DNA from: Pectinophora gossypiella | Taxonomy: Eukaryota; Arthropoda; Insecta; Lepidoptera; Gelechiidae | Assembly: GCF_024362695.1 (NCBI RefSeq) | Contig: NC_065408.1 | Coordinates: 8,246,001 to 8,310,000 of the forward strand | DNA: 64,000 nt | Direction of reading: 5' to 3' | Part shown: positions 11,301 through 26,300 of the stretch, in pieces | Layout of the letters: every line of letters begins with the position of its first letter | Position numbering within the stretch: position 1 is the stretch's first letter | Notes under the pieces: generated by a model | Databases searched by the model: none | What the model was told of the DNA's origin: nothing | What the model saw: only the letters and a program-made list of their open reading frames with translations | Translations under genes and position numbers: made by a program

Positions 11301-14300
11301 CCCCGCGTCACTTCCAGCCGCGCTTGACTTCGTACCAGTTTCGCTAGTAGTCGTACTAGGCGCTTTCGTGTCTGTAGGTTTGGCAACAGTGGGCGCGTCT
11401 GTGGTGGCAACATTAGCCTCGCGTGAAGCTGTGAGGGTGCCGAGTCTGCCAGTCACGGTTGGACCGCCGCAGCCTGTCATCGTACTCGCTACGAAGTTGA
11501 CGGCTGATCGCACTATGTCACCACCTGGTTGGGAAAGCATGATGTTTTTATTAACTGATATTTTATTCTAGTATGTCTGGAACACAGGATTTCATTCACC
11601 CAACGTGAATTGTTTAGAAAAAGTTCATTAATCTACATACAAACTAATAGTTCCAATTAACAACCACATGAGTCTCTACCAGACCAGTCCCGCAGCTCGA
11701 ATATCTGCTAGCAAGTTCTGGATATGCTGTCAGGTGTTTAGTGAGTGGAAGTTTCTTAGTGCGCCATCACACTAAATCATCGTTGATCGTCGCCTTCTAT
11801 AGTCGGCAATTTGTAAGGAAACAACCGACGACTTAAGACTTCACTAACCTCTATAAGCAGCTAGTTTCTGGCTGTCCGGCGTGGCGCGCGACTTGTTCTC
11901 CGTGCTAGCGTTGCTCGAGTCGACCAGAAATGACGGCACTCGAGTACGCTTTGATTGTTCTTTGTCACCCTCCTCTTCCTTCCCTTCATCCTCCCTATGG
12001 TAACAAAAACAAGACGACTAATGACATGAATTTGTCATTCATTTCACCTAGAGAAATATATCTTGTCAATAAGAAGTGTGGGTCAAAGTTATTAATTAGA
12101 AATATTTATAATTTATGTTAGGTTAGGTTTTCATCAAAGCGGAAAATAGAGGCGACGTAAGGAATCAATTGGTCGATTTTTGGACATATCTCCGCTTCGT
12201 TTTTATGGCAACCCACCATCTAATGGACCATGTAGGAGTAAACACAATTTTACTAAAAATAATGTTCCGTGATACTCGCTACTGAACTAAAATTTCCTCC
12301 ATGCTGTGGCCACTGTGTCAAAGACCTGGTGCGCCAATACCATACTGACCTTGGAAACAACTCCATCAGGTCCCTGGGCAGGCAGATGCCGATGTAAGCG
12401 GGCGGGTGGGCCGCGGGCGGCGGCGCGGGGCGGCGGGCGGCTCGCGGCGGCGGCGGCGGGGACTGCCGGCCTTCTGCCACCGATAGTGGCTTCCAGTCGT
12501 AGTCTAGCAGGCTGACGGGACGGTAAGGGGTTATATAGATTTTTAATCACGGGCATAGACCTCGTATAACAAATAGATAACCAATCTCTCTAAAAAATCA
12601 GCATCTTGTCACAATAGACGACGCGTAACGACACTGACATTTGAAGAGACATATCATCTTAATTTCAGGGCACGAACTTATGCTATCTACATTACTTAAT
12701 GTATACTTATTTACAAAACGGTTCGGAAACTTTAGTAGAAAAACTCCTTAGCGAATGTCAGTATATTTGTTTATAGGATGTCAGTGATCACGGTAAACAT
12801 TAGCGAAATTTGTAATGAAGCAGAACAGAGATATGCAAGATACGACCAATAACGGCGTCGTAAAGCGGCAGAACGTCTTCTCTCTTACGCGCTGTGATTG
12901 TTACGTCCCTCTTCCGTGGAAACTGATCATTAGTCCATCCCCAATAAATAAAAAGTTATTTATTTCTCAAAAAACATAAACAAGCACCATATACGCTATT
13001 TGTATTAACGCAAGGTATAATATAAACAGCAGTAAGCAACCAGTCGTTTTAACTTATAAAGGGTATGTGTGTCGCTGAGTTTGAATATGATTATTATTAT
13101 AAAACTTTAATCAAAGTTACATACCTCATCTTAGTCATTCTCTCTCTTGTAGACTTAGCTCTATCGCGAAGTGAGGAGAAAGGTTTCGAGCGACGATTTG
13201 AGTCCGTTAGTAGCCAACTCAAATCGTCAATGTCGCTAGATGTCGCCGCGCTTTCTGATAAATGGGGCCTGAAAATAAAAAGAATTTAAAAAAAAATGCA
13301 GATACAAAGGTCAATGGCGCCGATTTGGGTAACCACCGACTTAGTTTTAACTTTTGACTTAATTTGACAGGACTAACTACAGGAAAAACTAGCTCTATCT
13401 CCTTCTTGCATTTATTGTAAGTGAAGGACGGCACTAACTTAAGAGGTGTTTTAGTTTCTTTCCTCCCGAATACGCACAATCTTCGAAGAAAAGAAACTCC
13501 TTTAACCATCATATTCATTGTTTCTCCATGCTTATTTGGACCTTATTGCACAAAAATAAGATTGTAAAAGCGGCAACGAGTATATTTATCCTGTCTTTTA
13601 TTAGATAATGTGATAAGATAGTTGTTTTATACCTTCTATGTTTGTTCAGTGATTTCAATGTCGCGTAACCTGTCATATCCAGTTGCGACGGAGGTGAACT
13701 AGCCACATCAGGGGCAGTGAAACCTGTACAAAGATTTATTAGACAATTTCAACATTAGGACTGATATTACGCTACAAGCTATTGATATTAGCATGTATTG
13801 TCAACGACACCACGAAACCGCACCACTGTGGTGTCATTTTTTTTTATTAGGTAACCACACCACAATAATGAAGTTCCTATGTTTATTTATTGATATTGGA
13901 TTGTCAACTGCTGTCATATACTACTTTATACCTTGCCCATATTTTTTTTTGAAATTGTTTTGTGTTTGACACGTGATTTGTTTTTAATTGTTTACGCCAC
14001 CACCGTGGTGGGGTATCATGGTGTCTTGCCTACTGAATAAAGATACATATTTTCTGAATTTTGTATTTGAATACGGATGAACATTTGCACCGTTTAACGC
14101 ACTTTTCAGTTCTTTTCATTTCGGTCATTATATCGATAAACCTAAAAGTATCTATTTGATTTCTTATGTGACTTACTTGACGTGGAGGTCCGGCGTTGTA
14201 AGTCCGATATTTTCGGTCGCTGGGAACTACTGCTGCTCTTCATTCCGTACAGACTCGACGAGCTTGGGATCGGGCTCAGAGTTAGCACTCTATCGCTGTA

Positions 14301-17300
14301 ACAAAATGGTTGATTATCGTGTCAGATTACTGTTTCCTTTAAATAAATAACTGTTTAAAACAGATACTTACGGAATAGCATATTTCCCAAGGAACGAGTC
14401 GCAACTGCTAACGCCGCTGGTGCTCGATTCGCTTGTGTTCCTGACCCTGCCTTCATGAGCTTGCTCCAAAGAGTTCATCCTTCCAATCAGAAGTCGGTTC
14501 TCAGGCCGAGTGTGCACAGGTCTTTCATAGTTCGAGCAATCCCTCAATATGTCAACAGTTCTTGATTCTGACAACGTCGGCCGATCGTGCGAACTAGAGG
14601 CGCCTTGAATTGGAAGCGTGTGAGACTTCCTCTTGTCCGGTTCTCTTCGGTCTGTGAAGCTCATTTTGTGGTCGACTACGTCTTGGTCCTTTTGTTCTTC
14701 TTTCTGCTTGGTGTATTCCGAGTGTAAACTTTCCGCGACGCTCTGGTCGGTGAGGTCTGAGTGTTCGCTCACTTCCACATCGAATGCGTTGAAGCGGCGG
14801 TCGGGTGAGGTGACCGAATTGTGTGTCGCGTCCAGATTGAGATAAGTCTCGTCAGGTATGATTGGAAATTGGTCGTGTCTCGTGTGTCTTACACATAGCC
14901 AACCTTTGAATGAAATAAATAAAACATTGATATGGTGTAGGTTGACAATAAAGTCTATAATCTGTACAACTATAGGGTTGTTTTTCTGTATGTCTATAGG
15001 TTTTGTCTACAAATAAAACCTTTGAAGGGAATTTTAATTCTTCCAAGCTAATAGTAATAATACATAATAGCTAGTCCGTCTTTTGACTTATGTGGCATCG
15101 TATAGGAATTTATAATCTAGATATCTAAGTTTATTAAAAAAAAAACAATCTCTAGATAAATATAATCTAGATATCTAAATTTATAAAAAATAAATAGAGT
15201 AACTTCACTTACCAAGGTCAGCAAGCAAGTTCGCGCCATCATAAGTGCTCCCGATAAGTCCGAGCACGTAGAATGCGGTCGCTCGGACAGAATACACCGG
15301 ACAGTATTTCGCCAGGCGTACTATATGCACCGGTACCGAATCTTCTAGATATCCGTTAGTGAGGTTCATCAGCTGTTGTAGCCCTTGAGAAGTGACCGCT
15401 GTGTTGCCCACTGCCCATAATGACGCTTTCAAGTCGAATATTTCTTGCTCTGTTGAGCACTTCTTTTTCTGGAGGTACTGTGTTGAAAAACAAACATGTG
15501 TTTTACGTCAGTGGAGTAATATGGACTTATGTAGCGTAATGAGTCTTTTAAAGTACTCTAAGGGAAGACTTAATCACGTATTGTTATGTTGATTTGGAAA
15601 ATATATTTTTTTATGACATACTTTTAACAAATGAGGTATCACTAGCAGCGTCTTGATTATCTATATAGGCTACGTAGCGTTATCATAGAATAAGGAATAA
15701 TAGTACGGTGTCACGCTTAATTCAATGTTGCCCCCTCTAGAGGACATAAACTAAAGACGAAAAATAATAATTTCCAATGGTATTGTGTTGGGTATCGAAT
15801 GCAATGGCTTAATTTGCACACCTCAATTACGTACATTATGACTAGGTGTTACTTACGGGTTAGCTTACACAGTTATGATGTTTAAATAAACATTTACAAA
15901 ATGTACTCTTTAGCACTCCTGTCGTACGTGGACAGGCGGTATGTTGTACAGATACGGTACGCGTTTAGGGAGTGTGCTGTGACGGCAGCAGTCGGTGAGT
16001 CGTACGCACCTTGTAGTGGTGCGGCAGCGTGTGCGCCAGCAAGGCGCGCGCGTGCGGCGCGGCGGGGCGCGCGGCCAGCGCGGCGTGCAGGTGCGGCGGC
16101 GCGCGCGCCGGCCGCCGCGCGCGCGCCGCGCCCGGCCCGCCCGCGCCGCCGCCCGCGCGGCCCTCGCCGCACAGCGTCAGCGCTTCTTGGACCCCGGCCT
16201 CCACCAGGCGCGCGTATCTGGACACGGACGGAGTGGCACATTGATAGAATCGTAATACTCTGTGTAATATATTCAATAAAACGGCATTTGCATTTCTATC
16301 AATCATATTTTGACATGACATAAAACCGTAAGTAAAAACATAGATATACCACATTCTGAGTTCAGAAACCGAAGTGTTATGGCAATCAGCGACCGTTGCA
16401 CGGGTTGCGTTAATGCAAACTACGCGGCAGCGGCGATAGACGCAGGGAATGCTATTAAAACGGATAAATTATTTGCCAATGGAATAGCAAAATTTTATTA
16501 AATATTCAAATTTGGAACACCTTATTCTACGAATAGACGCTATCCGACAATTGAGAAATCAGCCCGCGATAGCAAACCCGTGCAGAAACCGCAGATGAGG
16601 ACCACATTTAAATTATAAAAAGAACTGAACATCTAAAACATATTTCTTATCACTATAAAGCCTTGTGCATACCTATAATTGTAACTTTTGGTCCAGAAAT
16701 CCAAATGTTTCTTGAGGAAAGCGACGGCTTTCGAGTCACCCGTTTGCGCTGCCGCTGCGACCTCCAGGTTCAACCATAGAAGGTACCCCCGGTCGCCCAC
16801 GGCAGAGAAATCCAGGGTAGAAGGATCCGCGGATTTATCCAGTCTACAGTTCTGGCATAGGACGTCTTTCATTGGCATCATCTTCTCGACATAGGTCTGA
16901 AAGATGAAATATATATTGTAGACAAAATAGACTACAGAACCATGACTAAGATAGATTCCATGAAGGGAAGTGTCATTTTTGAATAATTCTACCACTCTTT
17001 AGTGTGTAGATCGATTGTTATCTGTACTCACCGAGACACTGAAAGCTTCCTCCAAAATCGAAAGAGCGCACTTGACGACAACTTTCGACTCATCCTTCAC
17101 TTGGCCAACAAGCATTTGCAGTATCCACGTGTCCATATCAACACCGGGAGAATCCCCATCATCTTTATGTGATCTTATATGATCTTGGACGAAATTCTTC
17201 TTCAACTTGGACTTTCTTCTGACTAGTTCTCGAGACTTTCTCGAGGCTCGCAGAAGAACATTTAGGAACTGAGTTGCGTACAGTCTTGAGGCTTCTATGT

Positions 17301-20300
17301 TGCAAGTGAGGGTTTTGGCAAGAATGTCGCGAGGATACGAGTCTAACGTGTAGTCCAGACTCGATATGACCAGCTTTACGTAACAACTGTGGTGGGTCTT
17401 CGTTGATAGTTCAAGGAGACTGAAAATTTAAAGTCTATTAATTGAACGATCCACTAGCATCTTCAAAAAGGTTACCTATAGCGATCTATCTTACAGCGCA
17501 GCGTGACGCGATTCGTGTGTATCAAAACAATTGACAACATGAGTATAGGCATAGAATAAAGAATAATATAACGTATAGAACGGTCACTCTCCGCCCCTCA
17601 CCAATTCGTATCGGACACCGAACTCACCCCCTCTGAGTCTTACTAAAATGGCGGTAAGCGGACTGTCTGTCTCGCTCGCACTTAAGCGTTAGGCAGCACA
17701 CGGTAAGAATGAGATTATTTATCGAGTGACCGGGATGTGGTATAGGGAGGATGGAATTTGTATGCAATATAATGAGTTATGGCGACTTCGAAAAATGTAT
17801 AACTGTCGAACTCTTTGTTACATGTGGTCCAGTGGTAACCTTATCGCAGATTAATAGAATATCGAATCGCTAAAGCTGTGAACATATCTACAACACTTAC
17901 TTTTCATACAGCCTAGTCTGCTTGAACAGTCGTAGCCCGGTCTGCGAGTGACACAGCTGCCCGATGAACAGGAAGTACATCTGGCACATAGTGTTACACA
18001 TGTGTTGGGGGCTGAACAGACACTCGTGCGCTTTCCGGCCCGTCTCTATTGCTTCGATCTGACGGCTCACGTCGTAGAACAGCTCTTCCAGCATCCTTTG
18101 GGAGTCGACCTAAAAAGAAGTAATTGGTAGTAGTTTTGTTCAAATATGGTTGGTAAAAGTAAAAAGACGTAGGTATCTCGCTCTAAGGTTCTGTTATTTC
18201 AGAATCACGCGTGTTTTTCAAAAAAGAGACGAGCGGAGAGATAGACTAATCACCACAAGCGATAGAGCGTTTTCTATCTCGCTCTCCCGTACGCTGTGAT
18301 TGGTCGATTCGGCAAGTAATGATAAACAGAGGGGTTAAAAAGGCCATTTCGAAGCAATTTATCTAAAAAAGCAATATTGCAAATATATATTCGCACATGT
18401 CAAACTGCAATATTTAGATGAATAGGGTAGTTTCCAACGAATCAAATCAGTTACTTTTTACTAAACGTGAAAACACGAAATTACTATGGAATTTGTACGA
18501 AAAAGCACACTGTGACGTCATACAAAAACGTGATTAAATGTCGGACTTATTATTACGTTTTTCGGTAGGTTTTTCGTGCCTAAAATTAACAATTAAGTTA
18601 AATAGAAAAAAGAAAATGATTTTTATTAGTTTTTGATCTGGCTTTATTTACTAATCAGAATTTCATAATTTATCTTGAACCTCGTACACGACCCAATTGC
18701 TTCGATGTGGCCTTTTTAAGCTCCTAGGGCACAGGTCCATGTGCGAGTACTTGTTGGACGACGTATCTATGTAGGGGTATATGTAGAGAGTATGTGCAAA
18801 TACTGACGTCATAGTGCGCAAGCAGGTGGCGCACGAGCTGGCAGCCGGCGCGCGTGGCGGCGTACGCGTGCACGGGCGCGGCCAGGTCCGTGTGCGAGTA
18901 CTTGTTAGACGACGGCCGCAGGTAGTTCATGATGCGCGCCACCCACGCCTTGTGCGCGCTCTCGCTCAGGTTTAGTAAAGGGGGGCCGTCGCTCTCCTAA
19001 GTAACACATACATAAAATGTAACAATAATGGCAGCGGCATTCGCTGCCAGCGAGACCATCTCGCAACGTCATTATAGAATGTCAAATGAGTTTCCACCAG
19101 AAGGGAGTGAAAAAGACGAGCGAAGATATGCAGAAATCGCTCTCTCACACCTTGTGATTACCCGATTCCGTACATCTCCGCATGTCTCCTCTCCTTTCCG
19201 GTTAACAGGAAACCCATTCCGTGAATATTAAGTAATACTTGGAAATGTAAGATCAAAGAAAACTATGATATTTCATGAACTACATAACTGCTTTAAAAAA
19301 TGTGTAAATATTCTTTACATTTATTGACCATTAACCAGTTTAACATCGATAATTAAAATTATTAATTTTCAACAATATACATCTGCTCACATGTTAATAA
19401 TTAAAGTGACGGGATAACTCACCTTCAGAATAGTCCGGATGATCTCCCAATTCCACGTGTTGCCGTCCTTGTTCTGCATGACGAGCGTGCACCGAATCAG
19501 GTTGTCGCTCTCGCGTTCGAATATGTTCAGGAACTTGGCCGTTTTCGTCACTTTACTCACTGCCGCACTAGTCCGAGAACTAACACTTTTGCTTTTCACT
19601 AGCGCACTCACATTCCTAGTAGCGACATCGGCGCGAGACCCGATACTGTGCCTTTGCTTTGGCTCATTCTCATTGTCAGATTCATCGAGAAACTCCATGC
19701 TGCTCTCCTTGTACAACGAAATGTTCTGTTTCGGTTTCGCCATACTCGCGTTGTCTTTCTCCTTCCTGCTTTTCGTCGTGTCTTCTTCTCTTTCTCTAAA
19801 TGCACCACTACAATACTGAATGATGTGGTCTAGGAACAAACTGTTGCTTGCGGGTCGGGCTTCGAGCATAGTGTGCAGTCTACGCAACGCCGCGACCGCT
19901 GCCAAGGCCTGCGGCTTCCCCGCTGATGCTTGCGACATCAGCGAAGGGAGCGCCGGAGTTATACTACATAATTGAGGAGGTAGAAAAAGGTGTATTAAAT
20001 GCAATAGTTGACCTAATAATACAGTCGCCCGGACAGATATAAATGTATCACTTGTAACAATCACTTCAGCCAACCCGTCTAGTAAACCAGCCTGAAAGTG
20101 GAAAACATCACATTTAAAGTATTTAAATAACCCAAGTTCAAGAAAGACCAGATAAAGAATGCTTGCTAAGTCTTATTACCTCTAGGAAACACTGAAGTAG
20201 AAGGGCCAGGTGAATCTCAGTTATATCTGGACCAGTGGAACTCAAATGAGGTAATATGGCAGTGCCCTCTGCGGCAACGAAACCTTCGTTCAGTCGCCAT

Positions 20301-23300
20301 GAGTCCTGAAAACAATTGTTAGGTTTTACTAAACCTATTGTTAAATTATTACAGCATGGAGCTTAAGTATGTTCCACTAGACAGTGGTGGCATAAGGAAG
20401 TTCTACCTTTATGTTAGGATTTGATTAATGATACTATAAAAAAGCTAGCTGTAAGTTGTCCATAATAAATAAATAAAAAACCCGAAGCTATGCATGTTAT
20501 ATCACATGTGACAATGGCACATTTACAAAGATACAAAGACTCACTTGAAAATCAGACGGATCAACAGCATCTAACGCCACTGAAATCTCGTCCGTCCATT
20601 CGGGCTGCGGCAACCCAACCAATTCATACAACAAATCCAAAATCGCTTTCTGAAAAATAATAAAATTTACATTATAAAACATATTTCAAAGCAATGTAGG
20701 TATAAATTCTTAGGTATAAAAGTTATTACAGACGAGGGTTTGGCAAAATATTACCATAATGGGCTTCATATGATGTCCTGAACAGCGTTTGGCTGTCTTT
20801 GGTCTTAAAAAATATGTATTCAGGACATTATTGATCTTATCGATGGGTATGTAAGAATAGAAGTCATTTTAAAAAGATCTAAAAACAATCCTATTTTTAT
20901 ATTTGACTTGTTTAAGAATTGCGTGCCAATAAGTACGAGCAATTAGTGGAGTATGATCCATACCCATATATGAAAGACGAAATTTATGTGATTGATTCAA
21001 GGGAATACCTTTGCCCAGCAGTAAGAAATATATAGTCTATTTGTGTTGTGTCTATGTCTAAAACAGTGATTATGGTAATGTGAATCCGATGCCATACTCA
21101 CTCGAACCTCCAACCGAGGCAGATATAGCGCGGCCACTAGGGCCCTGAGCCCGCCCGAGCTGTATGGGTGACAGAAGTGAAGCAGACCGGGCCAACTCCG
21201 CAGCACGCAGAGCAGGGAGAGACGACTGCATGTGAACCGCATCTCACGCTCATCCCTACAATAACGACCCAATAGGTTACTATTTAACACAGATGCTTCA
21301 GAAGCCACGATAAGGCCAGACGCGCACTACGAGTTTTTCGCCGCTTTCCGCGCCGTAATACTGTACCAAACAGTTTTAAATTGTATTGCGCGCACTTGAC
21401 GCCAGAGCCACCGCAGCAGCGCAGTATTACAGTGCGACATTATGCTGCTGCTTTTATCTGCCGCGCGGCGAAAAACTCGTAGTGCGCGCCTGGCCTAAGC
21501 CCCAGCTACTATTTATTAGTGTAAAGAAATAACAGTAACATGAGCCATGACTCATGTGGAAACGTCATGATGCTTCAGACGCCACAATAATCTCCAGCTA
21601 CTATTTACTTGAGCCATGTCAGGGGCCTTTGGCGACTCAGTAATAACCCTGACACCAAGGTTGATGAGGTTGGTATTCCACCTCACAACCCACACGATAA
21701 GAAGAGAAGATTTACTTGAGTATATAAGTAGTTGTTACATGAGCCATTTCATGAGCCCCTGGCGGCCGAAAAGTAATCCTGTTGGTGAGGTAAATTTCTG
21801 ACCTCACAAAGTCAACCCACACGAGAGAAGAAAATAAATATTGATGACGAAGACATGGTGCGTATTATCGGCATCCGTAACAAGTGCTAGGCGCAAATAG
21901 TTCATAACAGGCGTAACAAGGCAGGTGTAAAAGGGGTAAGTGGAAAACAGTAAAATATTAGTTGCCCTTTTAAAGACTTTCGATAGTACTAGGTAGGGTT
22001 TCCGATTCTAACAGCTTTACTTTATAACTTGCCAATTACTCCAACAGGTTGGTATCTCAAATTGCGCGTTAACCGAGCTACTTTTGTAGTTTAATACATT
22101 TTCAGTTTCTGCTGATTTACATGTCTAGTTAGCAGATTGGTAAGGGAATGTCCCTTACCTGAGGGTGGATCAATTACATATACATAAATTGAATAAAGTC
22201 ATTCTGCCCTTTCCAGTTGAGACCTAAGCCTAACGGTACAATATCGGCATATATTTATATTAACTAAGGTACCTGCATGCCAAATTTCAAGCGTCTAACT
22301 TAAGCGGTTTAGATTTTTCATACAAAAGGATTTTCCCGCCAATTCCCGTTCCCGAGGGAATTCCGGGAATTCCTTTCTTAGTGCACCTCTACGGTACCTA
22401 AGCTACGTCCCTTCCAAATTTCAAGTGCCTACGTTTAGCCGTTTAGGCTGTGAGTTGATATGTCAGTCAGTCAGTTTCTCCTTTTATATATTTAGATTTA
22501 TACCTAGTGGTGTCAGTGCCAGCGGGTCGCACGTGGAAGTCGCAGTATGGCGCGGCGAGGCAGGAAAGGTCGAGGCGAGCCGCGCGGCGCGACGCCGGCT
22601 GGTTGAGCGTGTGGAGTAAAACTCCGCACAAAGCTTCCGCCATGCGAGGGGTCGCGCATTCCGCTAGCTGCCGCGTCACTGCGTTGACGCCGCCGCACAT
22701 GATGAACACTTCTGGGTTTAACACACCTGTACAAAACGCGAATGTTGATATTCCCGAAACCATTTTACAGTTGATCTACAAGTTCCACAAATTCTATGCA
22801 TTTTGGATAGTCCAGTTCCCGGTTACAAGGCCATCCTTATCTACCAATCGCCAAGTCGATCGATTGTTACGTCGAAAACCCACAACAGCAGTTTGTTGGA
22901 TGCTTCTAAAATTTTAGTTTATAGCGCTAACGCACTGTGGCAGAAAAAAGGAGGAACCACTCTTCTTGGAAACCTCTACAGACGAACTTGCTACACCACT
23001 CGTTTAGCCTCCCTGACGACAGGCGTATTAAAAAAAGAGCTATTGTTGACGAACGACGACTATGTTGCTATCTCAGCCAGATTTCATTGAACACCATAAA
23101 GGCAAGAAGCGTAAAAAGATGAAAGGAAAGCTTTTTCCAACACTGGGACAATATGGGATAGAACAGGGTTTCCCCAACTATGGGTCGCGACCCGCTTGTG
23201 GGCCGTGAGCGAATATAGTGTGCCCTGTACGCAGAACAACAAACAAACTGACCAAGCAGACTTCAGGTATGTTTGTTCTTTGAAAAGTCCCGAGTTTGTA

Positions 23301-26300
23301 AACTTGTATTAAATAGATCGTATAGCTCAGACAACTTTTGGAACCACTGAGCTAGAAAGATAAAATAAAAGTAACTTACATATTTCAGCGAGGGTTGCGA
23401 TAGCGGGCCTGGCGAGCCGATCACCAGTGCCATCGGTAGCTGACCCCGCCCGGGCTACAGCAGCAAGACAACGCAACAGCCCATGTTCGAGAAACGCCGC
23501 GCGTTGCCGCCGGGACTGACCCGCGCCCACAACGCCGATCACACGACGTACCACTCGTAGTGCTTGTGTGCGCTCCTCTTCATTCCGGAGCATAAGGTCC
23601 ATAGACCTGCACCATTTACATATATATTTAGTTAAAGCACAGTGTAAAGGATATAACGTAAAATAACAAATATTTTATTGCACATACGAAATACAAATCA
23701 ACAAAAGAGAATAGAAAGAGCATATCAGACTTAATAAAGAAGGTACATTTGCTAGCCTCTGAACAAGGCATGTCTCATTTTCATTATTCTGCACAGTTCA
23801 ATAGCTTTACAATCAATTCAATTAAAGTATTTTCTCAGTATAATTAAGTAACATAGTCCCACTTGTTATATTAGACTCAGGATTCATATATTTTATATAA
23901 TAACTTATTTTTAATAGATTGCAAAAGTGGTTACAAAACTTTCAATAAAAAAATATATATTTATGGTTCTGTATATCCTACCTTATTAGTAATCTCGAGT
24001 GTCAGTTATATTCATTTTTTTGAGTACCTACATAAATTTACTTTAAAGTTAAAATAAAAGATAAGTTACTGATATCATCTGTTCTACTTTACTTCATTCT
24101 TAATTATCAGCTAGCATAATATCAGCAATAAAAACTAAACACTATTAATTTACCTTGTGACGAGGTATGGAAGTTTTAGTGTGTTGAATGTTGCAACATC
24201 ACTTTCCGTGTTTATCAAATATCGTAGCACTCTTAGGGCTGCAGCTCTTATTAGCATAGACTCATCAACTAGGCTTATTCGAATACTGGAAATAAAATAT
24301 TATTATATGTCATAAGTGGTTTTAATATTGAGTTAGGATGGCTGTTCTTTCTTGTACATTTAGACTTTATATTATATATAGCTACAAACCCACTGACTGA
24401 CTGACTGACTGACATAGTTGTTCTCCCAGAAGGAGTGTCGGGGGGTGAAAATGATGTATGGGGGGAGTGATCGGGACCTCCCGGTGAGTATGGGAAAACT
24501 TCCAGATCTTGGAAAACTGCTCCGCATCAGGGAGACACCCTACGGTCTGGCGCAACTATTATAGCTGGATCAAATTTTTTTTCGCAAAACCTATTTAAAT
24601 CTTGGTCAAATTCTATTGTGGGTGAAAAAAAATCAAAATGGCGGAAATTCAAGATGGCCGCCATACAAAATTTTGTTTTTTCAGAAAATGCATCGGGAGT
24701 AAAAACTGTGTATGGAGATGTAATCGGAACGTCTTGTGGAGTATGAAAACACTTCTCTATTTTCAAAATCTGCTCCGCATCAGGGAGACACCCTACGGCC
24801 TGGCAAAACTATAAAACCTGGAGCAATTTTTCTTTCGCGAAACATATTTAAATCTTGGTCAAATCCAATCCCTGGTGAAAAAAAAACAAAATGGCGGAAA
24901 AACAAGATGGCCGCCATACAAAATTTTCGTTTTTCCTGAAAATGCCTCGAGGGTAAAAATGATGTATAGGGATGTGATCGGATCGTCATGTTGAGTATTT
25001 CAGTACTGCTCGATCTTGAAAAACTGCTCCGCATCAGGGAGACACCCTACGGCCTGGCAAAACTATAAAACCTAGAGCAATATTTTTTTCACGAAACCTA
25101 TTTAAATCTTGGTCAAATTCAATCCCCGGTGAAAAAAAACCAAAATGGCGGAAAAACAAGATGGCCGCCATACGAAATTTTCGTTTTTCCCGAAAATGCC
25201 TCGGGGGTAAAAATGATGTATGAGGAATATGATCGAAACATCATGTTGAGTATGGAAATACTTTTCGATCTTCGAAAGCTGCTCCGCATCAGGGAGACAC
25301 CCTTCAGCCTGGCGAAACTATCGCACCTGGAACTTTTTTGTTTTCACGAAGCCTATTAAAGTCTTGGTCAAATTTTATCGCCAGTGAAAAAAAACAAAAT
25401 GGCCGAAAAACAAGATGGCCGCCATACAAAATTTTGTTTTTCCAGAAAATGTCTCAAAGGTAAAATTGATGTATAGGGGTGTGATCGGAATGTCATCTTG
25501 AAAAACTGCTCCGCATCAGGGAGACACCCTACGGCTCGGCAAAACTATAGCACCTAGAACTTTTTTGATTTCACGAGACTTATTCAAGTCTTGGTCAAAT
25601 TCTATCGCGGTAAAAAAATGGCGGGAAAACAAGACACGCGAGCAGCTTGCTGCGAGCGAACCACGCGACATCTAGTTTTTATATAGATGTCTTAAAGAAT
25701 GATTTCTTCTTCCTTGTGCTATCCCATTTTAGGAGAAAGAATGATCTCAAAACCAAAATGTCAACTATCAAAAAACATACAAAAACGAAAGATACACCTA
25801 ACAGTCACAATTAGAAAACTTAAATGGAAGTGGGCAGGTCATACAGTTAGAGGGAGAGATAAATTGTCCAAAACAATGCTATTTTGGTTCACCAGTAATA
25901 GGAAAAGAAAAAGAGGTAGACCACTCAGAAGGTGGGTAGACGAAATAAAAAACACAGCAGGTGGAGGAAGGACAACAATAGCGAAGGACAGAGAAAAATG
26001 GAAGGAGCTGGGGGAGGCCTTTGCCTGCAGAAGGCACACAGGCAAAAATAAAACATAAAAAAGTCTATATGTAATGTCTGAAATAAAGGCTAATAATAAA
26101 TATAGATGCAAAGTATACATGTTTCATGTAAGTCAAGTCAAAGCACTTATATCATAATAGCATTAACCTTCCTGTACCTTCAGTTTTAGAACAGATTTGT
26201 AAATATTAAATTAAAAGCATAAGTTTGAAGTACTTACCATGTCATTAACTCATCAACCGTAAAACCCAAATTACTCCTATCTTCTTTACATAAAAGTGTG

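Noticed and set aside
15894..16354. Several long open frames on both strands
   Set aside because: They are shadows of the GC-rich rictor exon 16217-16010, which fits by phase and homology.
19439..19819. Plus-strand 126-aa open frame
   Set aside because: It is antisense to the large rictor exon 20091-19423 and rich in Leu/Ser/Phe as expected from reverse Glu/Lys/Arg codons.
24517..25640. Repeat array considered as CRISPR-like
   Set aside because: The ~254-bp units are homologous along their whole length, there are no unique spacers, and the genome is eukaryotic.
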